Positions 1 to 11,497 are shown, counted from the stretch's first letter. The stretch: DNA of 64,000 nt from Zerene cesonia (GCF_012273895.1 NC_052127.1:5514247-5578246), one strand, 5' to 3'. Numbers and translations are program-made. The notes: a model not told the origin generated them from the sequence alone.

Positions 1-217
1 GCCTCCTATGTGTGTTCAGACCATAATACATCACGCTGGCCCAGTGCGGGTTGGTAGATGTCACACGTCGTCGAACTTTTGATTCTTGGACATGCTGGTT
101 TCCTCACTAAGTTTTCCTTCACCGTTTTAAGCAGTGGTGATGTTATCCAAAATCAATTTACACACTCGCTCGGTCTCGAACCCCAACTTATTGATTTTGA
201 TTTATATCATCGGAACA
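1..217 (-). mobile_element. SINE-B copy, 3' end cut by window edge
   Basis: Reverse complement of the full SINE-B copy at 2520-2849. It matches the body (the stretch reading GTTTTCCTTCACCG on this strand) and the tRNA-like head, where GGTCTCGAACCCC is the reverse of a B box. The distal part carrying the GAT-rich tail lies beyond the left edge. The open frame of about 104 codons across it (58-372) is only SINE sequence read through. Confidence 0.75.
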
Positions 218-540
218 TGAGGACATGGATTTCTTTATTTTTATGGGCAAGTAAAGAAGATCCACTTATTGTTAAGACGTCATCACCACCCATAAACATT
301 TGTAACACATGTGATTCTCCGGACGTCAGGAGGAAGATGGTCCAACGATTCATCGTATGCAGAAAGAAGTAGCCGGTAAAGCGTATGGTGGACTGCCAAT
401 CATCCAGATCGTGCGGATGGTATTTATAGTGAGTTATGCAATGTTGGCACTGCGTGACTGGTTATAAGTGAAACAGTTCCTCAGAGCCCACCCCAAAGAT
501 CTATGCAAAATGCAAAGAGACATATGGAAAAACACAATCT
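218..540. other. Unassigned AT-rich spacer
   Basis: I see no repeat match within the window and no coding signal here. Confidence 0.5.
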
Positions 541-662
541 CCGAGTTTCTTGCCGGCTCTTCTCTGTAGGAGCTGGTTAGCGAACCAGTGGTAAATGTGA
601 AGACTGTGTTATGACGATTCATTTGTGCGTATAAGAAGTCCCATTGATAAATGTTTATGTTT
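541..662 (+). mobile_element. Q-family fragment (non-LTR 3' region)
   Basis: Contains GTTTCTTGCCGGCTCTTCTC followed by a GAACCAGTGGTAAA-type motif. The first motif recurs in reverse complement at about 45297-45320 and the second at 16262-16280. I recall this arrangement near the 3' end of lepidopteran LINE/SINE elements, so a non-LTR origin is an inference. Confidence 0.5.
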
Positions 663-990
663 CAGTTTGTATCTTACCGAAAATATAAATCTCAAATCAC
701 AATCACTCACCTCATTAGCTATCATATTTCGACTGATGACTCTGTAGATTAAACTGGTCAAAGTCAGATTAAATATCTAGTTTAAATAATTATTAAAACT
801 GAACATTAATGTGATATGGGGCGTGCAGTAACCCAGTTATATCTGGCGCGACGCCAAAATTTCGTGATGTCCTTTTTATGTCAAGTCTCTGAAGAAATCT
901 CTAATGCAAATTTGTAATTTAATAATTTGGAACTGTATATCAAAAACATTATAAATTACTTATTACTATTAATTAATTACTTATTTCTAT
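663..990. other. Unassigned AT-rich spacer
   Basis: Low-complexity AT-rich sequence with no recognisable feature. Confidence 0.5.
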
Positions 991-1133
991 TGCCTATGTG
1001 TTATTCCAGTTGTCCAGCTCTCTACCTACCAAATTTCATTGTAATCGGTTCAGTAGCTTTTGCGTGAAAGAGTAACAAATATACACATACACATACATCC
1101 ATCCTCACAACCTTTCGCAACAATAATATTAGT
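991..1133 (-). mobile_element. HelA, 3'-truncated copy
   Basis: Carries the HelA core (TTATTCCAGTTGTCCAGC, the AATCGGTTCAGTAG motif, then CTTTCGCAA and AATATTAGT). The GC-rich hairpin end and CTAG are missing, so only the 5' two thirds remain, on the minus strand. Confidence 0.7.
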
Positions 1134-1334
1134 TGAATAGAATAGTGTTCTTTAACTATTTCTCAATTGTATCGTTCGTGGTAAAGTATTATACAAACTT
1201 TATTACAAAACGGTAGATAGCAAAATGTTAAATGATTGTCAGGATAAAGCCTCGAAACCACATTTTTGCGTTTGACAGAATGGCGTGCGTCATGTCAGGC
1301 GGATTAAAAATAAACCTCAACTATATCTACATCA

Positions 1335-1529
1335 TCACTACAAAGTAAAAAACGGTAAGTCGTTTTTCTGTCTGTCCGTATGTCTGTATGCATGCTTCAA
1401 AAACGCAACGGATTTCGATTGGGTATTTTTTTTAAGTCAAAATTGATCCAAGAGGAAGGTTTATGTGTATAATAACGTCTATGAAACTACTCCAAATTTA
1501 ACGCATGCGAAGTCGCCTGCAAAAGCTAG
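1335..1529 (+). mobile_element. HelJ, near full-length Helitron-like element
   Basis: Begins TCACTACAAAGTA and ends GCAAAAGCTAG followed by T. Related minus-strand copies at 3450, 20591 and 21915 share both ends, which fixes the boundaries. The length of about 195 bp and absence of an ORF make it non-autonomous. The Helitron-like assignment rests on the TC/CTAG ends and the T after the 3' end; no transposase is visible. Confidence 0.6.
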
Positions 1530-1615
1530 TTACTATATATAAATAAACACTAACTGTTCTCTGCGGTTTTACTCAAATCGTACATGATTTATCATACAAT
1601 TCAATATCAAATTTA

Positions 1616-1721
1616 TCCTCAATAAATGGACTATGCAACACAAAAAGAACTTTTCAATTCGAATCAGTAGCACCTCAGATAATCGCATTCAAATTAACAA
1701 ACTTTTTCAGCTTTATTAGCA
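1616..1721 (-). mobile_element. HelD, partial copy
   Basis: Matches the 5' half of HelD in reverse: CCTCAATAAATGGACTAT, a diverged middle, then AAACTTTTTCAGCTTTAT. The CTAG end is missing. Confidence 0.6.
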
Positions 1722-1812
1722 TAGAAAATAATAAGCAATGTTAGTACCTATTATGTACTTAAGAATTAACAATTAGTATTTCCTTGTGTTTGATTTTACG
1801 CGAGTATTATAC

Positions 1813-1968
1813 ATTTAGAAATTAAAAAACTTTTTAACACTTTCAAGACATATAACATCACAGTCTCCCCGTGACCACGCTCGCTGTAAAGTGTTCGAAA
1901 CGTCGGGTTAATAACATAATGAATAAATCGCGTTTAAAATCCGTTAAAAAGTTTTTTAATTTCTAAAT
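1813..1968. mobile_element. K element: foldback/MITE-like, 26-bp perfect inverted ends
   Basis: The two ends (1813-1838 and 1943-1968) are perfect inverted repeats of 26 bp, starting ATTTAGAAATTAAA on the left. The roughly 104-bp interior contains GTGACCACGCTCGCTG and CGAAACGTCGGGTTAATAA, and it recurs at 18670-18799 with partial pieces at 18001, 18488 and 51212. There is no ORF. No clean target-site duplication is visible; flanks TTATAC and TTATAA are only suggestive. This could be a DNA-transposon MITE or the foldback end of a larger element. Confidence 0.65.
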
Positions 1969-2519
1969 TTATAATTATTTTTAAATAAAAACTCAAGTCA
2001 CAGCTAGAATAAAGATTTCAAATAAAAAACGAAGCATCAAAATCGGCACATGCTAAAAATTCATAAGACAGACAAAAATGCTGTCCAATTGACAACCTCC
2101 GTTTTAAATCGATTAAAATATAAAGGTGATTCAATTATCTACAACCATAGACGCAATTTGTCATGGAATTGCGAGAGAAATTGCGACAATATTTAATGCT
2201 TTCTAAGTATTTATTATAAACAAACGGAGCGTAGTCAACAACTATGAACTATACTTACGTTTAAGCCTCTTATACCCCCAACGTGACAACACGAACATTT
2301 TCAACATAAGCCTCTTAATTCTTTGCACTTGTATTGTTATTTTAAAATACTCCAATTTTCAAAGTACCTACTTGAATCGGCTTTGTCCGGGTTGAATTGT
2401 CATTTAACTGGATTACATCACGTCACCGAGGATTTTTAAAAGAAACAAAACTATCTTCCTCCTTTGAAAAAGCTTTATTTAAACTAAACGTAAATATAAT
2501 TAGTATTTTATATAAAAAA
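1969..2519. other. Unassigned spacer
   Basis: AT-rich, with no match to other repeats in the window and no coding signal. Confidence 0.5.
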
Positions 2520-2849
2520 ATGCAGTGGTGGCTCAGTGGTGAGAACCTCGGACTTCAAAATCGATAAGTCGGGGTTCGAGACCGGGCGGAGCGTGCAGGA
2601 AATAAATAAATTTTTCAATTTATCTGCACATGTGAATAACATCACCACTGCTTAAAACGGTGAAGGAAAACATCGTGAGGAAACCGGCATGTCCGAGAAT
2701 CAAAAGTTCGACGACATGTGACATCTGCCAACCCGCACTTGGCCAGCGTGGTGGATTATGGCCTGAACTCTCATAGGAGGCCTGTGTCCCAGCAGTGGGA
2801 ACATATATGGGCTGATGATGATGATGATGATGATGATGATAAAAAAAAA
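2520..2849 (+). mobile_element. SINE-B, full-length tRNA-derived SINE
   Basis: Reference copy of the family. The head has a perfect A-box match (TGGCTCAGTGG, 2529-2539) and a B-box-like GGTTCGAGACC (2573-2583), as in tRNA-derived pol III promoters. The tRNA-unrelated body includes GGTGAAGGAAAACATCG and GGCCTGTGTCCCAGCAGTGG. The tail is (GAT)n at about 2815-2840 followed by an A-run. Other copies: 1-217, 31033, 31490, 32755. The histidine-rich and aspartate-rich frames here are translations of the GAT tail, not proteins. Confidence 0.85.
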
Positions 2850-2904
2850 TGGAACTGTTTTTTGGGCTTATACCTAGAACATTTGACAAGGTGTACCAAG
2901 TTCA

Positions 2905-2966
2905 TTTGAAAGCCGGTGCCTTTCGTCTTATCCCATTTAGATGTTGTCTAGTTCTGACATTCGAAA
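2905..2966 (+). repeat. N-family fragment
   Basis: TTGAAAGCCGGTGCCTTTCG followed by a CCCATTTAGA-type stretch matches 21555-21600, 5475-5510 and 8912-8945. N is a dispersed repeat with no recognisable ends here; its class is unknown. Confidence 0.45.
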
Positions 2967-2981
2967 GTCGTTTAACTGTCG

Positions 2982-3076
2982 CAGAGGCCCTAACTCTGCG
3001 AATGTCATTGGCGGTGGTGGTGTTGATCAGGTGAACCATCAGCTCAGTTGTCCGCTTATTTGGTATAAAAAAGAAT
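2982..3076 (+). mobile_element. C-family 3' tail fragment
   Basis: Only the last 95 bp or so of the C family: CTCTGCGAATG, a GGCGGTGGTGG stretch, GGTGAACCATCAGCTCAG, then TATAAAAAA. Loss of the 5' part with the 3' end kept is typical of non-LTR retrotransposition. Confidence 0.55.
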
Positions 3077-3449
3077 AATACATATATACTGTACTCTGTA
3101 TACTCTGTGTAGAAACTGGTGAGACCATTTCATTGATTCCATAAGTGTGTTAAGTTTTATTTAACAGTTATATTACTGTTCAATGAATTATTAGTCAAGT
3201 TTCGAAGCCACGAACTAAAATCGGGTAATTTATAACGGTCCACAATAGAGACCTGACAAAGACAGAACTATTTGACAAATAGTTGATTAATTGACAATCT
3301 ATCGGAAGCACAAACTCCGCAGTTAACCTGGTCTTAGGTTTGTGGTGAGCGACAATTTACTTCTGGATGGGGGTTTATCATCCAGGGGGACTGTGATCAA
3401 AGCTCTTTCTTCGTCTCATTAAAGTCTGTCCCTAATACATGTAGATGTA

Positions 3450-3656
3450 CTAGCTTTTGCCCGCGGCTTCGCACGCGTTAAATTCAGAGTAGTTTAATTG
3501 ATGTTATCACACAAATGATAACGATATAAACCTTCTTCTTGAATCACTCTATATATTAAAAAAAAAAAACTGTCTAAGTCCGTTGCGTAGTTTTAAATAT
3601 TTAAGAATACATAGAGACGTAGGGACAGAGAAAGCGACTATGTTTTATACTATGTT
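3450..3656 (-). mobile_element. HelJ, near full-length
   Basis: On this strand it reads A|CTAGCTTTTGCCCGCGGC to TTTTATACTATGTTGA, so the CTAG end is intact with a flanking A (a T on the element's strand). An A-run of 12 at about 3558-3570 is an internal expansion absent from other copies. Confidence 0.65.
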
Positions 3657-3807
3657 GAAATGTTCTCTGATGGTTTTTAAACCATTAAATACAGATTTTC
3701 TGCGACCACGGGAGTTAGGGGAACATTTAAAAAAATGTGTCTATGCATGCTATCAATGTACATAAAACATCAGATTCATTCTTTCATCATAATAAAACTT
3801 CTCCCAC

Positions 3808-3868
3808 TTTTTTTACGGAGAAAGCAATGGAGCTATTGGTCCACCTGATGACAAATGATCACGCATAA
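3808..3868 (-). mobile_element. C-family 3' tail fragment
   Basis: Reverse of the C tail: a T-run, then GCAATGGAGCTATTGGTCCA and CCTGATG. Heavily 5'-truncated. Confidence 0.45.
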
Positions 3869-3878
3869 ATACGCAAAA

Positions 3879-3965
3879 TTCAAACATTTGTTTATCCAAT
3901 TAGACATATTCTAAGCATTTATAAAACGTCTTAACATAGTTTTACCATTTGCCAACGGTAACACG
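3879..3965 (-). mobile_element. Q-family fragment
   Basis: CATTTGTTTATCCAATTAGA, then CATAGTTTTACCATTTGCC, parallels the minus-strand Q copy at 45185-45275. Confidence 0.4.
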
Positions 3966-5427
3966 GTTTAATGATTTCTTTTGTTTATGTAATCTATGAT
4001 TGCTAAGGGAGGCCCGGCAATGTCTTGTTTTGTAATGTTTAGCGGATCATGTGTGCTCTATGCGCGTTTAAAGAAACATAAGCATTCATAGAAATAAAAC
4101 AGAAATGCACTGATTATAGCATATTGACATTATCTATTACAGAGGCGGAATATAATTTAGTTTGTATATTAGTATTAAAGTTATAGAACCAGGTTTAACC
4201 ATGTAGAAATATGTCAGTGACTGTTTATTTTACACATTTTGACGTAAGTTTTAATACATTTAAGTAGTCATATTAATTAAGAGATAAGTGGAACATCAAG
4301 AAGCTGTGAAACCGGCTGTAATAATTCACAGAAAACTCAATGTCAAACACAGATGCCTTTAAATTAATTCAATAATTAGAAGCCAATTCTGCGAACCTTC
4401 GAAGATTCAGATTACATTTGTTTCGTAGAGGTGCTGCTATGTTAAATATCTTCAAATTTGTTTTGTTTGATTTATGCTTTTTAATGTCACTTTTGCAAAT
4501 TGATAAAAAAACAAAGTCACCCACAGATATATTACGTAGCGTTTTAGTTTAAAAAGAATATACAATGGTTTGTTTTTATTTATTTTATTTTGATCTATTT
4601 TATTTATTTAAGCATTTCCAACCACGAATACAAATTACATTTTATGTAATTTATATTATTTTGGAAAATTACGCATTATATATAATACAGATAATAATAA
4701 TAAATACAGATAAATAATTTGTCAATTTAATAAACAACAAATAGTAATTAGGCATTTTAGAATACAATCTTCCTTTTCATTCTTTTCGGTGTAGGGGATT
4801 TAAAACGTCATGAGAAGGGGGATGAGGGCGATAGCCTGGTAAGCAATTTTTTTTTAACCACGTCCATTACTGCAAGTGCGGGATATTTAAAAATTTATGA
4901 ATCACCTTCTTTGAAAACGTGTCGGCGTTTACGTAACCAAAATATGACAAGTAATTCAATCTTAATTGGAATCCTAACTATTCAAAAAATAGCTTGTAAT
5001 GTTGAAAACTTCCATCATTAATAACGATAACGATCGATGATTGAAAACCTAGATGCTTTAGACAATTAAGATTATTATAATAATCTTTGAATATAATCCA
5101 TCAAAATGCAGATTGGAATACTTTGAGTTTTGTGATTCTAATAATTATAATTAAGTTTGATTGACATTGATTTGATTGACAAAGAAACTTTGAACGCTTT
5201 TCAATGTCATCTTTTTATGTGGTATTAATGGTAAACATTATTTAATAAAAAAAAGTATCACATTTTGTGGGGTAGAAAATTTTGTAATGTTACTTCTATA
5301 AAATGACGTGGGTATTTTTTGAAAAACCTGTTATTTATTTTGAAACCCAGCAATTCAAAAATCTAAACAAGTGACCGGATTTATTCTACATCGTCATTTC
5401 TTGTTTTTTTTTGGGTTTGATACTTCA
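3966..5427. other. Unassigned AT-rich stretch
   Basis: No gene or clear repeat. The TTTATTTATTTTATTT run at about 4575-4612 could be the T-rich reverse of a retroposon tail, but no body follows that I can match. Confidence 0.4.
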
Positions 5428-5520
5428 GAAGGTTCGACTGGGTGAACCCATTCTGATGATTTTTTTATGTTTTTGAAAGCTGATGCCTCCCGTCTGGTCC
5501 TATTAAGATTTGATCTTATA
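5428..5520 (+). repeat. N-family fragment
   Basis: GACTGGGTGAACCCATTCTG, a T-run, then TTTGAAAGCTGATGCCTCCC aligns with N pieces at 33600, 49463 and 21518. Confidence 0.5.
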
Positions 5521-6044
5521 CTGAAAATAAATTATTTAACAAACCATAATTTTATTTATTTATATATTTCGATTAATATTGTTCTGACAATTTATTATTT
5601 AAGAAACTGTAAGTTTATTATTTATTCAATCATATGTTTCACACACACTCATACAAAACATCACAATGTAACGACAGATGACACATGCACAGCGTATGCG
5701 CCTTGACCGGCGCAAGCGCATCGTGCCAACTGGCCGAGGCCATACGGACATACATGAAATGCTTCTTGACTTACTTCGAATTAAAATAGAAAACATTTTT
5801 CTAAGAATTCATTGCGGGAATTTGTAAGTAAATGGTGCAATTAATTTAAGAAAAAAACTTTATTATGTTTCTAAAGTAATTCTGTAAAAACTGTTAAGAG
5901 TAATTAATTTATTTTTCGTTAACGAATAACGTGTACTGAAAAAAACTAGCTCCCACAGCATAGGAAATTCTAGTGTGTTGCAAGGGTTCATAATTTCTAT
6001 GTTTCATGACGTTTATTAGAAAATTAATTACTATTTATTATTTA
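5521..6044. other. Unassigned spacer
   Basis: AT-rich with a short GC-rich island at about 5690-5750 (GCACAGCGTATGCG and ACCGGCGCAAGCGCATCG). No repeat partner in the window and no coding frame of note. Confidence 0.4.
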
Positions 6045-6164
6045 CTAGCTGCGCCCCGCGGTTTCATCCGCGTATGTCCGTATCCTGTAAAAATATCGGG
6101 ATAAAAAGTAGCCTATTCCTTTATCCTTTGAGTACGCGGGCGCTGCCGTGGGCGGAAAGCTAGT
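6045..6164. mobile_element. Composite with CTAG at both ends (HelA 3' end joined to HelR-type 3' end)
   Basis: The left half is a minus-strand HelA 3' end (A|CTAGCTGCGCCCCGCGG to GGGATAAAAAGT). The right half is a plus-strand 3' end of HelR type (GGGCGGAAAGCTAG|T, the same terminus as at 46193-46196). Both 5' halves are gone, leaving two outward-facing 3' ends in about 120 bp. Confidence 0.6.
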
Positions 6165-6752
6165 ATGTTTATATCACGGCACGATAATTCCATGTTTTCA
6201 GTATAAAAATATCTATTTTATTCGAAAAAGCAATGCAAGGACTCAGACCTATGAGAATGTTGGCCAAACGCTACGCTGGACACAGTTTAGTGCAAATATA
6301 GTAAAAATATAGTTATACAAAGTTGAATTAAAATTCATACAAATATTATATTATGAGCTATATTTTTAAATAAGTATTTTACTATATGATACAAAGTAAA
6401 ATTAACTAGCTAACACTTAGAACTTAATGCATTATTAAATCAAATGTAAATTTTAACCTATATTAAAGTGAAATGATGATTAATGAATCATATGAGAATA
6501 GATTCATTTGTTTTATTTTCGCCATTATCAACTTAATATTCTACCAATTCCATTAAAGCAATAGAACTGACAGACATATTGGATGGAGGTAAAATGACAG
6601 CTTGATGGAATGGTAATAAAGACATTATAATAGTCATATATTTATTCTTTGTTTTTCTTTTTTGTAACTGTATTTTGGCCCATTTTTATATTTGATTATA
6701 TATTTGATTTAATACGATAAATTACGTTAGAAAGAGTAATATTTATAGAGTA
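6165..6752. other. Unassigned AT-rich spacer
   Basis: No feature recognised. Confidence 0.5.
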
Positions 6753-6949
6753 CTAGCTGCGCCCTGCGGTTTCACCCGCGTAAGTCCGTATCCCGTAAGA
6801 ATATCGGGATAACAAGTTGCCTATATGTTATTCCAGTTGTCCAGCTGTTTACGTACCAAATTTTATTGTTCAGCAGTTTTTGCGTAAAAGAGCAACAAAC
6901 ACACACACATCCTTACAAACTTTCGCATTTATAATTAATTTTAGTAAGA
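6753..6949 (-). mobile_element. HelA, full length
   Basis: CTAG end intact, preceded by A. The hairpin region GCGGTTTCACCCGC is intact. A short deletion in the middle joins TTTTATTG to TTCAGCAG. The 5' end is degraded (TTTTAGTAAGA where TTAGTAGGA is expected). Confidence 0.75.
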
Positions 6950-7185
6950 TCAAATAATGTTTCTTTAGCACATCCTGTCGTAAGAAATTTGATGAATTTT
7001 ATCTTTAGTGAGTTGTCATTCGCGTTACATTTTTTAATACTTGAGACAAAAAATACAGAAAAAAACTTATAACAGTTTCATTTGGAAGTCTATAGACATG
7101 ATGATGACGAATCAAAATTTATGATTGTCACATGATTTCGATATAATATTAGGTTTTAGATATTTCATATATGTCGGCGTGCAGC

Positions 7186-7220
7186 CGGTCGGTCGGTTGG
7201 TCGGTCGGTCGGTCGGTCGG
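7186..7220. repeat. (GGTC)n microsatellite
   Basis: About eight tetranucleotide units with one interruption (GGTT). No neighbouring element explains it. Confidence 0.85.
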
Positions 7221-7864
7221 TAACGGTCACCTTCATCCGTTATATATTTTACGTCTACAGAGCGACGTGTAGTAAAAACTATTGATACAATAATAACGAT
7301 TAATTAGAAATGAATTTATTCTAAATTTAAAGTGGTATAACCAATAGCATAACAGAAAGATTATGTTTTGTTATTTTTTTTATATTTATGCATCTTGACT
7401 TATATTTTTTATATCTTACATCATTTACAAGCTTTTATTTAACTTGCATTGTAGTATTTATGTTTGTAAGAATGTTTGGATGAAATATTGAAAATCTATT
7501 TCGAAGTAGATGTCTCTGCATAATAATATAGTTGAGAAAGAGGGGAAGACAAGGGACAAAAAGGTTGATCAAACTTGCCATTAAAAAAATCTTTAAAACA
7601 ATGTAAATACAACTGAAATCCGCCTCAGACACAAACTTGCCTATAAAGAAAATCAGTAAAATTCAATTTAACAAAAATCGAACCAATTAGAGTTCAGATA
7701 CACTAGCATTAACCACTGTGCCAAAAAGGGAGTAATTGACAATTAACTATAATAAAATTAGCTTCATGCTATTCAAGTCGGCCATGGCACGTTGGCGCAC
7801 TGCAATAATGTCATTGACTGCATTTAACCTGGCACATAGCAACTATCGCATTTTGTTTGTTTTT
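7221..7864. other. Unassigned spacer
   Basis: AT-rich, no recognisable repeat or gene. Confidence 0.5.
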
Positions 7865-7985
7865 AACCGACCGTGACAGAAGGAGGGTTTTGTTTTTTGA
7901 ACATGTGCGTATGTGGGTACATTTCTTCTTTCGATATGGCGAAAGACGCCTGTTTTGATTATGAATCTCATGATCGATTTTCTCT
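7865..7985 (+). repeat. Possible N-family 5' fragment
   Basis: AACCGACCGTGACAGAAGGA then GGGTTTTGTTTTTTGAACATG resembles the N start at 21450 and 49401 (AACCGAC/ACCAACTTC). Weak match. Confidence 0.3.
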
Positions 7986-8005
7986 TTTTTTTTGTTTTAT
8001 AAACA

Positions 8006-8171
8006 ACCAGCTGTTCGCCCCGGCTTCGCCCGTGGTTATCTAGTATATGTCACTCAGTGAAGTTGTACCTATGCAATGGTGAAAGAATTTTTGAAAACGG
8101 TCCTGTGGTTTTCGTGTGAAAACGGTACAAACATACAAAAATACATTTCCTCTGTATAATATTATTGTAAA
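8006..8171 (-). mobile_element. HelI copy
   Basis: CCAGCTGTTCGCCCCGGC, TTCGCCCGTGG, then TCACTCAGTGAAGTTG, GGTGAAAGAATTTTTGAAA and CTGTATAATATTATTG. It shares this order with copies at 14460, 22150, 38114 and 63768. The terminal CTAG has become CCAG. Confidence 0.55.
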
Positions 8172-10292
8172 TAAGGAAACACTTGACCACTGACTCGCCT
8201 GCTCATAGATGTAAGCTGGTAGATGTAGTCTAAGATGGAACGCGATTCCTTAGAAGGTACTTGTTCACTTTACACTTGAAGATGCCCAGATTTTAGACGT
8301 TGGGAAATACAGAATCCGGAAGCATGTATTCATTTCTCAAATACTATAATAAATAAAATAAAATAAATATGTCACCTTAATTATGTTGTGAGTAGTTATT
8401 GAAACTCCCAAGTGTGGTTTAGAATTGCTACTGTAGGACCGTAGGTCTATTCTACAGAAGGGTGAATAACGTGATATAAAAACGAGTTCTCACTAAAATG
8501 CCGAAAATGCAGATAAAATAAAAACATCTAAAATGTAGACTATACAACACAAAGCCACGGTTCCATTTTTAAACTTTAACTTGATACGGCGACGCGTTAT
8601 TGAACGAAAAACTAGATGCATCTAGTCACTTTGCTGTTGTACGGCACGTAGCTAACACTTACGCCTTTGTGAAGCTCGTTTAACAATTTAAAGTGTAGCG
8701 TTAAATTTAAAAAATAAATGCCATCGTTCAGAAACGCTGCTTCAAATTACGCACATACGCACACTCGTTTTATCCGTGCAGAAACCCATTATCCATATAA
8801 ATATTCAAGTTCATTACATCCGACTTCCTAACAACGAGTTCCACTGTATTTTTATGTGTTTGTTAAGCTGAGAACTTTCGAATGGCTGAATCGAATTTGA
8901 AGATATTTCAATTGTAAGCTGGTGCCTTCCGTGAGGCTCCATTTAAGTTCGTTCTAACTCTAACAATTTAAAGTCGGCTAATAAGTTTCTTAAAAATAAT
9001 TATATAATAATAAAACCTATATTTTAAATCTCATATAATAACCTTCACAAAATATTATTTTACGCAGAACCAGAACAAGTAATAAACTACACATCAGTTC
9101 AAAAACATTGTAATCTCCATCGAAACTTCTAGAAAACCTCATAGTTCAGCAATCGGGACATCTGCAGCTGCAGTAAGGCTGTTTTATTATCAATAAAGCT
9201 GGAAAAAACCTTTTGTAGGCAGGATTCGCTCGTAAACTTTTGGAAGGCCACTTGAATGAGACAAAAGCAAAATACTAGAGTATTATAAAAGTTTTATTTA
9301 TTATCTGCGTCATTTACTTTCAATTTTTGTATTTAGAATTCGATTTGTATTCTGATGTTCGGTTTGAAAAATGTTCGATTGTGATTTTGATATAACATTC
9401 GACCTTAACCTATGCATGTGTGTCGTATGTGTTATGTTTTTTTTTTTACTGTTTTTATTCTTTTCGGAATACGGACTAAAAAGTTTTTACTCTTTTTAGT
9501 ACCTATATAAGTCGCAGTAAGGTCGTAAAAACCCGTATAATCTAACTCGCGAGATTGTTATCTATCAGCAAATTGTGATCCACAGCACACAGCTTACAAT
9601 GTAAGAGCAAGTCTTATCTTATAAAAGCTTTGATGAAGATGAAACATTGTTTCAATTTTTATCAAAAATCTTATCTGCCATCATTTATTAAGACCAAATT
9701 CCACATGGGAGGCACAAGCTTTCGAATAAAAAAGAATAAGAATCACCCAGTAAAAAGCTACTACGCAAACCTCCTCTTTTCGAAGTCAGTTGAAAATGTA
9801 ATTTATATCACAGATATAGAGCCCATAACTCAAACAATTTGTTACAACTAGATCACGCCCGTAAATAACACTACAATAACGTTATCCCAAACTTATTATC
9901 AAGACGAAATACAGTAAGTCAATACAAGGGGAAAAACAGGATGGATCTGGGAACCGAAATGCCAAGTGGGAAGATTGATGAGACGACTTGGTTACGTGCG
10001 GTGATAGCAATAGATTCTACACACTATTGTATTAAAAACTACGCTGTCGAAACTACTGTCGTATATCGTTTCATGCTAACAATGCACTGAGGATTTCAGT
10101 TTTATTTAATTTCCAGTGACAACATCCTGTTTGTGATATGTAATGATAAAGATAAGAGAAATATTACTGTTTTATATATAATCTCAATAGTTATTCATCA
10201 AAGCTTCTTAACATTTTATTACGACATTTAAAACCGGTCAAAAGAAGGATCGTGTAATAGAGCAAAACGTTAAATCAAAGAAACCGTGCTAA
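8172..10292. other. Long AT-rich stretch
   Basis: Apart from a short N-family piece at about 8910-8975 (GTAAGCTGGTGCCTTCCGTG), I recognise nothing. The 73-codon frame at 9630-9851 has no recognisable motif. Confidence 0.4.
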
Positions 10293-10442
10293 TTTTTATG
10301 TTAGAGCGGACAACCGAGCTGTGCGTTCGCTTGATGGTAAGCCATCACCACCGCCCAACAACAAATGAACATACGCACCAGGTCTCGGCAATCTTGACCG
10401 TTTTTAAGGGATAAGGAAGTGGGAAGTGTCTTCACACTTCCC
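10293..10442 (-). mobile_element. C-family partial copy
   Basis: Reverse orientation: TTTATGTTAGAGCGGACAAC, TTGATGGTAAGCCATCACCA and CCGCCCAACAAC. The distal part (AAGGGATAAGGAAGTGGGAA) matches the purine-rich middle of C at 47250. The 5' third is missing. Confidence 0.5.
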
Positions 10443-10793
10443 AAAAACAATAGTATATTCGCCTTCCATAATTAAGAACCATTATAGACATTTTCCAAAA
10501 AATATCTACAAGAATCCTCCTTATTCAAACTTTTCTTATCCTACTGCATACCTTGGTGCTAAGTTACATCTATTTAAAGTGCCTTTAATCTAAATCTGAA
10601 AGAAAGATTGAAAACACGCTTTATTGCCACACAACAACCTAGGGCCGGCTTCTCGATTTGCTATTACTGATGGCTTATTGAACATTTTTCTATAATATTT
10701 TCTAATTTTTAATTATTAGTTATTATACATGGTGTAGAAGCTAAAGAGAACAAATCTACAATTTGCTAAAGTCTATAAATCCTATCCTACTAA
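10443..10793. other. Unassigned spacer
   Basis: No feature recognised. Ends with the ATCCT-type repeats adjoining the next HelA. Confidence 0.5.
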
Positions 10794-10991
10794 TCCTACT
10801 AATATTATAAATGCAAAAGTTTGTAAGAATGTGTGTGTTTGTTGATCTTTCACGCAAGAATTACTAAACCGATTGCAATGAAATTTGGTACGTAGAAAGC
10901 TGGATAACTGGAATAACATATAGGCAACTTTTTATCCCAATATTCCTACGGGATACGGACTTACGCGGGTGAAACCGCGGGGCGCAGCTAG
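10794..10991 (+). mobile_element. HelA, intact reference copy
   Basis: 198 bp, A|TCCTACTAATATTATAAATG at the left and GGGGCGCAGCTAG|T at the right. Just before the end, CGCGG-GTGAAA-CCGCG forms a perfect 5-bp hairpin with a 6-nt loop, 8 nt from CTAG. An internal GTGTGTGT stretch and ACCGATTGCAATGAAATTTG are family hallmarks. There is no ORF, no inverted repeats at the ends and no target duplication. Known Helitron hallmarks are 5' TC, 3' CTRR, a subterminal 3' hairpin and insertion between A and T, all met here. It resembles the short Helitron-like elements I recall from Lepidoptera (Lep1 type). The frames nearby have no meaning as proteins. Confidence 0.85.
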
Positions 10992-11497
10992 TACTATATA
11001 GTTCAATGTACAAATGGCCAAGTTCTCAAAAACAGTTCGTTAGTGTAATAGATTTTCTTCAAAACACGCAATATGTACCACGATTTTATTGGTAGCGTTT
11101 GACAAACGGAACGAATCGTATCTCCCGCACCCAGTAATGGTCTCTTTGAATCTTAACCCATGACATACTGCTAACTGACTTTACCTAGCCTCGTTTGTTA
11201 GCTATACCGACATTTCTGCTATATTTTGGACATATTTATATGTGCAGTGGAAAATAACTATGCAATATCTGTATTTATAGTTCTAAATCAAAAAATTGTT
11301 TACAGTAACTTTAAAACTTGAAACTTATTTACATATGTAGTATGTTCAGCAGGTGTTTTATTATGTATTTTATATTAATATAACACTTTTAATGAAACAC
11401 ACAAATAATTTGATCGTATCAATTCAATAATTAAACTAATTTAAGAGAAATACACAGCACGAAAATATACAAGCAAATAAATTTAAAATATAGCTCA

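Noticed and set aside
58..372. 104-codon open frame at the window start
   Set aside because: First half is reverse-strand SINE-B; no protein features.
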